Source: Eupeodes corollae (taxonomy: Eukaryota > Arthropoda > Insecta > Diptera > Syrphidae). From it: DNA of 64,000 nt. Both the position numbers and the translations under genes were made by a program. This document shows positions 35,931 through 46,100 of the stretch, piece after piece. The DNA lies in assembly GCF_945859685.1 (NCBI RefSeq), contig NC_079147.1, positions 19,881,289 to 19,945,288 of the forward strand, in the 5' to 3' direction. The notes beneath the pieces are model-generated. The model was given only the letters and a program-made list of their open reading frames with translations. It had not been told where the DNA came from and did no database searches. How positions within the stretch are numbered: the stretch's first letter is position 1; each line of letters opens with the position of its first letter.

Positions 35931-36540
35931 AATCATGAAAACCAGTTTCTCTAGAAATGTCCTGTCCTGACTAGTTTTAGAATGTCAAGCTTCGGAAGCC
36001 ATTGCTTAAAGATTTTGATGTACTTTGCGAAAAGAAAATCAAAGACTTGATTTCTTTTCTAAACGTGATGAAATGGTTCCCATTCGTCGCTCATTTCTTC
36101 AATTTAAATCCGTTATAAAATATTTTTTTTCTCCAAATTATACGTCTAACGAGTTTATGGTATCAAATCGGTGCTTTGCAGCACTAAATGGGTCGCATAG
36201 CAAGGGCTGCTTGTGACATGTGGCTACCTACCTACCATAAGAACGGAAGATGATCAATTTTAAAGCGAACGCATCGTGTATTCTGATCAAAATTCTATAT
36301 TGACTTTTTAAATATCAATATACGTATGTACAGTACCGAGCAAAAAAAATGCAACCGAAAAAGTATGGTACAATCTTTAGCAAGAACTAAGTTATTTTAA
36401 ATTATAATACTTTGAAATTTAGCATAAAATGTTCAAATTAATTTTTTTCTTTAAATAGATTTGAATTTTACCCAATCTTACTCCATGAAAATAGTTAATA
36501 AAAAATGTTCCTAAACTTTGATCTTAAGCCAAGCAAAAAA

Positions 36541-38157
36541 AAGAGGCTGGGATGCGACCCACACTGATAACTTCCCATCCCGTCTGTCGATTTGTCTTGC
36601 TTCAAAGTTTGTCTATATGTACTCGTACCAATTTTTACCAAATTTGCGTACTATTTTTTGTAGACTTTTTTAATGAAAAAACGGACTTTTGGATTTTTAT
36701 ATACAAATAACTGAATATTGAAAACAATATTTTCCGTGAAATAAAATAAGTTTGAAGGCAATTTTTTTTAATTTTTGAAAAGCTATTTGCGCCGAAAGTA
36801 AATTTTTACCAAGTTTTAGTAGGTATTGTTATTTTTTAGAGTTTTATTTTTTGTAAAAAAACTGTCTATTCGAATTTTTTAAAAATTTTACCAAATGTTG
36901 AAAACAATATTTTTTATAAGATAAAATTAGTTTGAAGCCAATATTTAAAATTTTTGAAGAGATATTTGAGTCGAAAATCAATTTTTACGAACTTTTGTTA
37001 ATTTTTTTTCGGTTTTTAATTTTTTGTACAAAAACTGTCAAATCGATTTTTTTCAAACTTTAACTGAATGTTGACAACAAGATGTTTTGAAAGATAAGAG
37101 TAAATTAAAGCCAATATCTCAAAGTTTTGAAAAGATATTTGAGTTGAAAATCAATTTTTACCAACTTTTATAAATTTTTGTCTAGGTTTTTATTTTTTGT
37201 AAAAAAACTGTCAATTAGATTTTTCTCAAAATTTGTCCTAATGTTGAAAACAATATTTCTTATAAGAAAAAATTAGTTAAAACCTATTATTTCAAAGCTT
37301 TTAAAAGATATTTGAGTCGAAAATCATTTTTTACGAACTTTTGTTATTTTTTTTTTTTGGTTTTTAATTTTTTGTACAAAAACTGTGAAATAGATTTTTT
37401 TCAAACTTTAACTGAATGTTGACAACAAGATGTTTTGAAAGATAAAAGTAAATTAAAGCCAATATCTCCAAGTTTTGAAAAGATATTTGAGTCGAAAATC
37501 AATTTTTACCAACTTTTATACATTTTTTTTTAGGTTTTTATTTTTTGTAAAAAAACTGTCAATTAGATTTTTCTCAAAATTTTATCAGGTGTCAAAAACA
37601 TTATTCGTCGTTGCACAAAACTGTTTTAGAGATGAAATCATATTTCAGTCGTAAAATTTTGGAGGTTACAAATTTTTTTTTTTAGTTTTTTTGATTTATA
37701 AAAAAAACCGTTATATATATTTTTTTAAAAAAATATACCTGTTTTGTATCACGTTACAATATATTATATAAAATTTAATTCAAGTCTCTAGTGTTTTTGG
37801 TTCGTAAGATATTTAGGGTTAACCAAAATTTTCACCTTTTTTTCAAACTATTATGGTAAAAAAAACCACCCACGCAATTTTCTTGAGAGCCCTTTCTGCA
37901 TCTTTCTGCCTTATTATCTGTATAACAAAATTTATTTGAAGTCGATATCTCTTCTGGTTCTTGAGCTATGGACGACGAAAAAAACGTCGCGAACGTACGG
38001 ACGTACGGACGTACGGACGTACGGACACACGCACGCACAGACATCTTTCTAAAAATCTTTTATTTCGACTCTAGGGACCTTGAAACGTCGAGAAATGTCA
38101 AAATTTTCAATTTGACAAATCGGACCCATTACAATAACTTCCTATGGGAAGTTAAAA
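36541..38157 (-). mobile_element. Helentron/HINE-like element, most complete copy (about 1.6 kb)
   Basis: Reverse orientation, nested in the Tc1 element. The left end is GAGGCTGGGATGCGACCC...CCCATCCCGTC. The right end is AACTTCC-TATG-GGAAGTT then AAAAA. Five anchors of the tandem unit fall at 36861, 37034, 37207, 37382 and 37555, giving a period of 173-175 bp. The 5' block includes four ACGTACGG-type repeats at about 37992-38030. The insertion sits in the A-run of the Tc1 inner direct repeat (AAGCAAAAAA | ATGCAAATTC) without an obvious target duplication. The reading frame with 'RTDVRTHARTDIFLKIF' recurs in every copy but only reflects sequence conservation. Confidence 0.7.
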
Positions 38158-38231
38158 ATGCAAATTCGTGGAAAATTTTAAAAATAACGTATTTATTCAT
38201 CTTATTTGAAGAAATTTTGTACTTAAATATT

Positions 38232-39379
38232 TTAATATTTTGTTGCGAAACCTTTATTGGCAATAACGGCGCGTAACCTTTTACGCATTGAGTCAATCAA
38301 CGACACCAAATAGCTCGCAGGTATTTGTTCCCATTCAGTCCTTATTTGTTCCATCAACTCGGTACAATTTGAATGATTTCGCTTTCTTATCTCCCGATCT
38401 ACATGATCCCATAAATTCTCTATGGGATTGAGGTCGGGAGATTGTGCTGGCCAGTTCAAAACATGAACCCTCTTCTCTTCTAAGAAGTTTCTTACCAAAC
38501 GGCTGGTGTGTTTTGGGTCGTTGTCGTGTTGAAATAAGCTGTTTTCAGGCATATTCGTCCGCAAATGTGGAAGCATATGGTCTTCCAAAATGCCCTCATA
38601 CATTTGGGCATTCATCCGGCCGCTTACTTGACAAATCGGGCCCACGCCTTGACGAGAAAATGAGCCTTTGAAAAAGCCCAACTACAAATTTGATTTCATA
38701 AATATTTAAAATTGCTTACCCCACACCATTACTGACCCTTCCCCATGTTTAATTGTCGGAACTTGATATCTAGGGCTGTACCTTTGTCCCGGGGGCCTCC
38801 GCACGTACCTAATGCCATCTGACGAGAACAAGTTGAACTTGCTCTCATCACTCCATAAAACTCTTGTCCATTGCTCACTTGTCCAATGCATATGGCGCTT
38901 TGCAAAATCTAGCCGTTTCTTCCTATTGATGGAACTGATGTATGGTTTTTTAGCTGGTCGTCTTGCATACAGTTTTGACTCCACTAATCGTCGCCTAACT
39001 GTGTGTACCCCTACGTTAACATCAAAATGTTCATTTATGCCCTGAGTAACTTCCACTGCAGTTTTAAAGGGATTAACTTTAACCTGCCTTATGATCTCAC
39101 GATCTAATCTGGAAGTTTTTTTGCGTGGACGGCCACTTCCCACTTTGCGATTGATGTCCCCTTGTTCCCGATATCGGGATATAATACGCGATATTGTTGA
39201 TGTTGCTACACAAAACTCCAAAGCGATATCCTGCATCAATCTTCCGTTGTTAGCAGCGTTAATTATTGCTTTTTTGCATCCAATCGATAGTTGCTTCTAT
39301 TAATTGCATATTCTAATTAATTGAAACCAAAGAATAAATTTTATGTACCTACCTTCCTAGTCATATTTGCCATTTGCAT
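38232..39379 (-). CDS. Tc1-like DD34E transposase, three exons, apparently intact
   Basis: Cut-and-paste transposase acting on the IR/DR ends in the nucleus. The frame joins exon 1 (39353-39379), exon 2 (38720-39296) and exon 3 (38232-38665): 1038 nt, 345 residues plus stop, the usual family length. Intron 1 (39297-39352, 56 nt) has GTAGGT...TAATAG. Intron 2 (38666-38719, 54 nt) has GTAAGC...CAAAG, contains an in-frame stop, and its removal restores VWGSFSRQGVGPI as in other Tc1 proteins. Domains: helix-turn-helix N-terminus (MQDIALEFCVATSTISRII), GRPRKK, the paired-like second helix region, then the catalytic Asp in VLWSDESKFNLF, Asp in LFQHDNDPKHTS, and Glu in SPDLNPIENLW, with 34 residues between the last two. 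No stop or frameshift was seen in the exons. Two in-frame ATGs precede the GCAAAT start. 39379 is the most upstream and overlaps the inner direct repeat. Splicing is inferred, not shown. Confidence 0.8.
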
Positions 39380-40089
39380 TTTTTTTGCTCTCAGTAAAAT
39401 TATGTTTTTCCAACTAAATGTAAATTTGCAAACACTAGAGAGAGACCAATTACATATTGCTATTATAAACAGAATGCCTACACAATGAGTACACTACACA
39501 TATCCGAAACGGAAAAACTAAATTTTACCGTTACGAAAGATAAAGCAATAATAATTGATTTTGGTGTGACTGTTTGTATTTTTTTTGCTCGCTACTGTAT
39601 GTATGTAATTAAATTAGAATTGAAAAACTCTTCTCTCGAAACGCCCCAAGGTGCGTTCATCCATTTTTGTCATTGTATATGCTTCTGCACCGAATAACAG
39701 GAAGGGGATGATTATGGTCTTATAAGTGACACCTAAATTGATCGAATTAGAGCTTTATACTAATCATTTGCTTTCTTAACCCAAAACACAGCGGTAGGCA
39801 AGATTCAGCCTTATTTTGACATTCTCTTTCGTTCGAAAGTTATTCGAATTCGTATGATACGTATTTTCACTTTCTAACAATTCGAAAGTTCATTTAAATT
39901 CGAAACTTAAGCAAACTTTGACTTTCTAATCATTCGAAACAAATGTCATTTCATTAGCGTTCAATTTTTTCTGGCGAATAAACATGTAAGCTTTGATATT
40001 TGTGATGAAAAATAGATAAAATAAAAATCTTTTATGAATTATTTGTGTTTTTTTTTTAAATAAAGGTCGCAATCGCATTCCAATTGGAC

Positions 40090-40792
40090 CAACCGGGAGC
40101 AGAAGGAGATTCTCATCAGATTGATGGAAAAAAAATCCTGAGATAACCAAGGGATTTTCAACAAACCGGGTTGACATCGATCGCTTTTGGAGAGATGCTG
40201 CGGAGAAGCTGAATAGCTACGGACCTCCTTCTTAAGACGGTGCGACTTGGAAACAGGTCTATAAATTAAATTTTAACAAAAAAGAGTATAGTAACAAATG
40301 TTTGGTTTCAAGGTTTGGGCTGATTTTAAATCCAAAACAAAAAAGAAACTAGTGGAAAATAAAGTAAAAAGGAAAAAGTCGGGATTCAATGACAACAATC
40401 TTGTAGCCCTAACCGAGTTCGAGGAAGCTATTGTCAGAATCACTTCACTCAAGCAGTCCGTTGAAGGCATAAGTGCCAGGGTATTTGGCATAATCCAAGT
40501 AGAGGAGTCTGAAACGGTGGCGGCTTCTACATCAAAAGACGTGTCTATGGCTTCTTGCCTTGAAGAAAATTTGGAACCAGGCGCAATAATTGAAGCCCAA
40601 GAGAAGCTATCTGTACCTTATAGCAATAGAGCAAACAAAGACACTCCAGTTAAAATTCTTCAAAAGCAAAATGAAGTACAGGAATTTTTTTTTGCAGAAC
40701 TGTCCTCCTCCTTTGAACCAAAAAATGAAATAAATAAGACTGATATAGTGATATCTCAATATGTAAAATGTGTACTCTTTCAATTAAAATAA
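40090..40792 (+). pseudogene. Harbinger Myb/SANT-like DNA-binding protein
   Basis: Exon 1 (about 40090-40256) reads NWTNREQKEILIRLMEK, then after a one-base shift EITKGFSTNRVDIDRFWRDA and a TAA where Lys is expected before DGATWKQ. The intron 40257-40312 (56 nt, GTCTAT...TTTCAAG) joins to VWADFKSKTKKKLVENKVKR in exon 2 (40313-40792, open). Spaced tryptophans and basic helices fit the Myb/SANT-like (MADF-related) accessory protein that helps Harbinger transposase reach DNA. The acidic, Ser-rich C-terminal half has no recognised domain. Disabled by the shift and the stop. Confidence 0.65.
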
Positions 40793-40930
40793 ACCAGCGA
40801 TTATGTCACGAGCGTTTCTAGCTTCAAGAATGTGACTATTTTCACTTTCATCCACGTCACTAAAAGCATTTTTAGTGTGATCTTCAATGTGCAAATTTTC
40901 AGATGTTGTGCAAGGCTGCGCAAACGTTTA

Positions 40931-41817
40931 TTATTTGGGCAGCCTTTTCTGCTGAGTAATGCAACTGCCTAGCCTTAAGACAACACCTATGTAAATCTGT
41001 TCTTCAGTAAGCCGATAGTTCGTTCGTGCCTTGGAATGTTGAATATTATACTTGCTTTCAGAACTTCCAGTAATTGGTGAACGCGTCGTGTTTTTCACCA
41101 GGGTGAGAGGCATCTATATACCTTATCTGCATCTTTTGATCGCAGATCTGTCATTGAGTGTAATGTTACTAAAAGTTATGTATATGCAAAAACTTACTTG
41201 AACTGGAAGCCTTACAATTAAAACATTCAAGCTGTAGAATCCCTTTCGGTTATAAAACAAATGTCTTATTTCTGGTGGAGGGGATTTGATAGCAACGTGC
41301 GTATACCATCAACGCAACCGATCACTCCTGGAAAACCGAACTTTTGGTAAAAATGTCCCCTAATTGCTTCCTTTTCTTCGTCATTGGCTTTAAAATTTAT
41401 CCATTTGGGGCATAGTTTAGCAGATACCACTTTTTTTATGCACTTTGACACCGACGATTGAGAAAGTTTAATACCACCGTCCTTGCCTACTCCAAATTGG
41501 TATCCACCTTCTGAGACAAATCGCAACGTGGTTGCCAACATTATGATTGGAGTTATAAACATCTGCCCTTTCAACTTCGGTGTTCAGCTCATCCAACACG
41601 TACTTGAAAGCACTTTTGTTTAATCGAAAATTCTTAATAAATCTTCAAAGAAACAAAAACAAAAATTCATATAAGGACGGAAACTGAAAGGAAACTATTT
41701 ACATATCTGTACTTACTTTGAACATTCAAACTCGAATGGATTTAATGCATCCCTTATCCTTCTTTTGATAATCTGTTCCTCACCATTTTCACTGCTCATA
41801 AATAAAACAATTGCCAT
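40931..41817 (-). pseudogene. HARBI1-like Harbinger transposase/nuclease
   Basis: The start ATG at 41817 gives MAIVLFMSSENGEEQIIKRR and a first exon to 41717. The intron 41643-41716 (74 nt, GTAAGT...TTTGAAG) leads to KFIKNFRLNKSAFKYVLDEL. A frameshift near 41575 moves to MFITPIIMLATTLRFVSEG, QSSVSKCIKKVV, FGFPGVIGCVDGIRT (catalytic Asp region). A stop follows, then FYNRK-like debris and finally YNIQHSKART (the RHSxARxxxER-like C-terminal region) near 41030. Frameshifts and stops make it inactive. The family call rests on the GFPGVIGCVDG and HSKAR motifs and the partner gene. Confidence 0.72.
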
Positions 41818-43120
41818 TTTGTTGCTAAAATATTACTTCAAATTCAAATTGGTTTTCTTTTGTATTTGAAAATTCACAGGTGTGACCAGATGTGTGTGAA
41901 ATAAATGGTAGAACCATTAATAAGCGAACGTCATTTTGATGATTTCAGATGAATAATTAAAAATCTTTGAATAAACATTGAAATTCAATAAAAATGACTC
42001 GAATAGTCGAATCAAACTCTAGTATTTCACTAGACAAATGTTTAATAATTAATTTTATTCTTTTTCATGTGAATAAACTTGTATTACGGTTCCAAAAAAA
42101 AAATAAATTCATGTTTTAGTTAATGCATTTCAAAATAATTAACTCATCCCAGCTTCCAGCAAAACATTATTTCGCTTTATGCTTTTGGAATATGTAGGAT
42201 TAATTTTCCGAACATTTTTAACAAAAATTAAATAGTCTGCAAAAGAATCAGGTTGGTCATACTACATACAATCGAAATGTCAGTAAATTACAAGCAGCTG
42301 ATTTCGAAAATAATATTCATTTAAGTTCATTTTGTGAACACATTCTACAATGAATATCTTTCGTTCGAATGTGAAAATACGTGAAGTTCATTCGAATGAA
42401 TAGATTTATTCTATCGAATGAGCTATTCATTCGAATCTCAGAATAAAGCTGATTAATTATTAGTTTGATCTCAGCCCTGGTGTTGTTTTCTGCGTTCATA
42501 GTGAAGCCTTGGTTAACAAAGTCCTTAACTATCTGGAACTTACGTCTGTCTATGGTGACGTTTTGACCGATTTACTGGTGTTGAAGGTCCTTTATTGATG
42601 CACATTGTTTCTTGTTAATCGCTTAACCTATTTGACATATTGACATTACGATGAGTTTCCGATTATGTCCATATCATCAGCATATTCCAGTAATTGTACA
42701 GATTTACGAAAGATATTGTCTCTAGTGTTGATGTGGGAGCTCTGCACTATTTTTCAAGTATGATGTTAAAGCGCATCACCTTGTCAAAAGATTTTTTGAC
42801 ATCGAAAGGTATGTACGATTAAGTTGTTTTCAACCTTTATGGAGCAGTGCGAATTCTCCTCCAAAAACCGAGGAGTTCAAAAGAGAAGCAAATCCTAGAA
42901 ATGACACTAGATGCTGTCATTACTGGTCTTGAAATCGATGAAAAGAAAGTGGCTGCCACCAAATTTTAAAAATTATCTCTATCTATTTTATCGGCTTTAT
43001 TAGACTTCAGATAAGATATGGCAATTTTTACTTCTTCAAAGTCGGGAAGAGGAGATTGTTAGCTTCCTTCGTCTTAATTGAATGGTTTTCATTAATGACC
43101 GGGGAATGATGTTCATCCGT

Positions 43121-43337
43121 TGATGAAAAACGTGTTTAAAACAATAAACCGAGTAAATTCGGGAAGAAGTAAAAAATTATGTTTATTCTTTGGTAATCAG
43201 AAATACAATAGAGTATATACGTACCCATTAATTTTTATTATTAAAATAAATTACAAAGAAGAAGTGATTTGAACAGTGAATAGTGTTTAAAGCTAAAATT
43301 ATAAACAAATGTCAAGTATTAATTCTTTAGAACAACA
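43121..43337 (-). repeat. 3' LTR of the copia-type element
   Basis: Bounded by the polypurine tract at 43338-43346 and by a TGATG/CATCA end at 43121 that recurs at 44868. Left flank is RTE sequence. Confidence 0.7.
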
Positions 43338-43479
43338 CTTTCCCTGAATGAATAATAACAAAATTAAAGGCAACTTAACTAATTAATCCTAATCGCTTAG
43401 CATCTACTGTGTGCTTGGTAGATAGCAAAGTTTTAGAAAAAATATCGGCTAACATTTAATTGGTTGGAATTTATTTCAA

Positions 43480-44793
43480 ATTTATAATTTCATCTTGTAT
43501 TTTTTCTCGAACCATAGCCATGGACTCCGACTCAGTTGTAGAAAGTGCCACAGTTGGTTGTTGTTTTGATGACCATGTAATTGTGGCGCCTTGCATCGTA
43601 AAAACGTAACCTGTTGTTAACTTACGCTGATCGATATCGCTTGCCCAGTCGGCATCGCAGAATCATTCGATCTGGATAGGTTCCTTCAAGTAGATAAGTT
43701 TCTTGTTCATAGTGCCTTTCAAATAACGAAAGACCCGCTTTATGGCCATCCAGTGTGCCTTCCCTGGATTGTTGCTGAACCTGCTTAACAAATTGACATT
43801 TGATTCGATTCAAAATATATGCTGCGGTTAATGCTGCTTCTGCGTGAATGCCACAGCCAGATAGATACTTTTGAGACTTTGAATTGCAATATTCCATACC
43901 GTTGTCAGTACGCAAAACTTTAATTTTCCTTCCATTTTGGTTTTCAACGAGAGCCTTGAACGTCGAAAACTTCAAACTCCTTCGTGAATGGATAAAGACA
44001 TAGCTTTCGAGTTTTCGACTATAATCGTCCACAAATATTACGAAAAATCTACATCCTGAACATGATTTTACTGACATTGGTCCACAGACATCAGAATGAA
44101 TCAACTCCAAAACTTCTTTCGCACGGGTACCAGTTGACTTGAAAGGTTATCTTGTTTGCTTCCCCTTGATGCATGTCACACATTTTTCATCCATCTTTCC
44201 GCCGATTGTTATGTTACATACACCAGTGACTGAATTCTTCAATTTCATCGAATAGTCTTCACAAATATGCGCCATTCGCGTAGCCATACATTCGTTTCAT
44301 TCTGTGCAAGCAACGCAATAGAATTGTTCATCGGTGATGGTTTGGGTATAATGCAATTTAACGACACATATTGTTAACTAGAGATGCCGATGCTACAACC
44401 TACTTATGTTCATTTAAAATCTTGCAACAATTTTGTTTAAAACGTACTGTTTTGCCATTTTTGACTAATTGGCTCACAGAAATCAAATTTGCGCATAAAT
44501 TTGGAACATATTGTACATCATAAACGGTAGCATTCGTTTTCTTCTTACCATCTACAAGAGTCAAATTAACATCCCCTATATTTCTACCGCCAGCTTTGCA
44601 TTATTAGCAACAATAATTTCTTTGTGGGTTGGTGACGTAAGATTCTTCATTAATGAATTGCACATCGTCATATGTGCTGATGCTTCAGACTCTACAAAAT
44701 CCTTTGATTACCAAAAATGGTTTGGCCGCAATCTTTCAAAGATTAAAATTTTCTCGTCGCTTCAGCTTTTCTACGGACACAGCATTTGAAGCC
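43480..44793 (-). pseudogene. Copia gag-pol with gag and RT deleted
   Basis: From the ATG at 44793 the minus strand encodes MASNAVSVEKLKRRENFNL, a copia gag start, then soon joins protease/pre-integrase sequence (AHMTMCNSLM-like, TLVDGKKKTNATVYDVQYVP, ANLISVSQLVKNGKTV). Integrase follows: ELIHSDVCGPM with the first Asp and KVLRTDNGMEYCNSK with the second. At GCGIHAEAALTAAYILNR the frame skips the catalytic Glu and all of the early core. It then joins, after a shift, RNase H C-terminal sequence (YLKGTMNKKL-like). The RT is gone. Stops and shifts add to the damage. Confidence 0.75.
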
Positions 44794-44851
44794 ATGATCA
44801 GTTTTATTTCCAATTAAAAATAAAATTTAAAAATAAAAAAATATCTTGCGT

Positions 44852-44866
44852 GACCTGGGGCCATAA
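44852..44866 (-). other. Primer binding site-like sequence of the copia element
   Basis: Plus-strand CTGGGGCCATAACT matches the anticodon-arm segment CTGGGCCCATAACC of fly initiator Met tRNA, allowing for two mismatches. It directly abuts the LTR end. Drosophila copia is known to prime from this internal half-tRNA. Confidence 0.6.
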
Positions 44867-44900
44867 CTTGATGAAAAACGGGTTTAAAAAACAATAAACC

Positions 44901-45807
44901 GATTTTTTACATAAACGAACAAATGTTAATTTCAGTTAATCTACGTTAAAATAAGAATGGTTTAAATAAAAATATGTTGTTATTGTTGTTGTTTAAGTAG
45001 GGTCCGCCTGACCGCATACATCTTCGGCTCATTCGCCGGCATTTTCGACCTTGTCGAAAGAATTCATTCTCGTACTCGATCACCTGCTTTTGTTGCTTTT
45101 GTTGCTTTTGCAAAATAAAGGCTAGGTACACCTGTGGCTGATGAGACCATGGTTGCCCTCAACTTTGCCGATATTTTGCAGTTACAACTAGGGAAAAGAA
45201 AACAGCCAAAGGCTGGTTTTTGTTGCGGTAAAATTTACCGTAAATCAAAACCTACTTGTGGTATTTAACAAGAAGTTGTGAAGGCTTTTTTAACAAAAAT
45301 GTTTCTCAAATGGCAGTTCATTAAAAAAAACACCAATAATATTTAAATAATCTCATATTCAACCTGTAGGATAATCAACCATAAAACTTTCTAACAAGCT
45401 CATAAAGACTACAATTAAAATAAACAAGCCTAATCTAAAGGATAACACAACCAACTTCAAAGGTGATAACAGAACGAGTTGAGGAGTAACTTTTATTCAA
45501 ATTTCCTCTTCTGTTTTAGAAAACAAGAAAGAGAATATTTGAATGACAGTCTGATTTGCGCGAGAAAAATTGCCTTGAGGTATTTAATCGCTGAAGGGGA
45601 ACTTTTTATAAGCCTATACTTGCATACCTTCTATAGAACTCTTAGTCTATTGTCGTACCTTAAGAAAGTTGTTTTCTTGGATGTTTGGAAGGGTTTATAA
45701 ACCACATTATTTATAATGATGTTTTTTGAGGTTGTTTTTGTTTCCGAGTTTTGAGGTGGTTGAAAAAGATGACTATGAGAAAATTTCTGGTGAAAATTTA
45801 CAGGAGT
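44901..45807. other. No gene recognised
   Basis: Contains a TTG-rich microsatellite near 44974-44995 and the palindromic CGGTAA-AAT-TTACCG at 45226-45240. A segment at about 45785 resembles the end of the 148-bp unit that follows. Confidence 0.4.
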
Positions 45808-46100
45808 GAATAATTTAAAATGATATTTTTTGTCTGTCTTTGGCTTTTGGGCTATATTCAGGTGGAGAGATTATCAAAATAATTATTCTCGACGCCAAGT
45901 TATGGCAAACTCTTGAATCCTGGTGAAAAATTTCACCATACAAAACTAACTAACTGAATAATTTAAAATGATATTTTTTGTCTGTCTTTGGCTTTTGGGC
46001 TATATTCAGGTGGAGAGATTATCAAAATAATTATTCTCGACGCCAAGTTATGGCAAACTCTTGAATCCTGGTGAAAAATTTCAAGATACAAAACTAATAA
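45808..46100. repeat. 148-bp tandem duplication
   Basis: Unit 1 is 45808-45955 and unit 2 is 45956-about 46096, starting GAATAATTTAAAATGATATT. The two are identical until 'tttcaccat' versus 'tttcaagat' near their ends. The near identity implies a recent event. Confidence 0.9.

Larger units (their letters stand above)
36331..39597 (-). mobile_element. Tc1-like transposon with IR/DR ends, interrupted by a nested repeat element
   Basis: The ends are CAGTACCGAGCAAAAAAAAT at left and, reverse-complemented, CAGTAGCGAGCAAAAAAAAT at right, flanked by TA on both sides (36329-36330 and 39598-39599). A second, inner copy of the AGCAAAAAAA(A)TGCAA core lies about 200 bp inside each end: about 36532 (now split by the insertion, resuming at about 38157) and 39376-39390. 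That is the inverted/direct repeat arrangement of some Tc1 families. Removing the nested copy (36541-38157) leaves about 1.65 kb, the normal Tc1 size. Confidence 0.88.
39803..42453. mobile_element. PIF/Harbinger DNA transposon, decayed, about 2.65 kb
   Basis: The termini are imperfect inverted repeats: TTCAGCCTTATTTTGACATTC at left against TCAGCTTTATTCTGAGATTC at right. Subterminal TTCGAA sites cluster at both ends: 39832, 39843, 39881, 39899 and 39933 at left, and three plus a variant between 42363 and 42433 at right. Inside are two convergent pseudogenes, a Myb/SANT-like protein (+) and a HARBI1-like nuclease (-), the gene pair expected for Harbinger. The exact 3-bp target duplication cannot be assigned. 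Confidence 0.75.
39630..43120 (-). mobile_element. RTE-type remnant interrupted by a Harbinger element
   Basis: Left part about 39630-39803 matches the C-terminal end of the RTE family (compare 51755-51925: 'tctctcgaa', 'gggatgat', 'cagcg...gcaaga'). The right part about 42453-43120 continues with 'gtttgatctcagccctggtg', aligning to 51935 onward, and runs to 'gaatgatgttcatccg', aligning near 52555. The 2.65 kb between is the Harbinger insertion. No open frame remains. At 43121 a copia LTR begins. Confidence 0.65.
43121..44900 (-). mobile_element. Internally deleted copia-type LTR element
   Basis: Minus-strand element. The 3' LTR is 43121-43337 (217 bp, TGTTGTT...TTTTCATCA on the minus strand), preceded by the polypurine tract CAGGGAAAG (43338-43346). 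The 5' LTR end recurs at 44868-44900 (tgatgaaaaacg ... aataaaccga), after which the match stops, so the outer part of that LTR is missing or replaced. Next to it is a primer site resembling the internal half of initiator Met tRNA. Coding content is reduced to gag start, gag-pre-integrase, part of integrase, and the RNase H end. Confidence 0.8.

Noticed and set aside
36861..37600. Regular repeats resembling a CRISPR array
   Set aside because: Units are contiguous and about 173 bp, without repeat-spacer structure, in eukaryotic DNA.
37968..38276. Recurring RTDVRTHARTDIFLKIF reading frame in many copies, as a conserved peptide gene
   Set aside because: Its conservation follows the DNA of the repeat family, the start varies, and the opposite strand is equally open. 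No evidence of selection on protein.
38666..38719. Treating the 54-bp interruption of the Tc1 frame as an inactivating insertion
   Set aside because: It has GTAAGC and CAAAG borders, and removal restores the exact family sequence in frame, so an intron is more likely.
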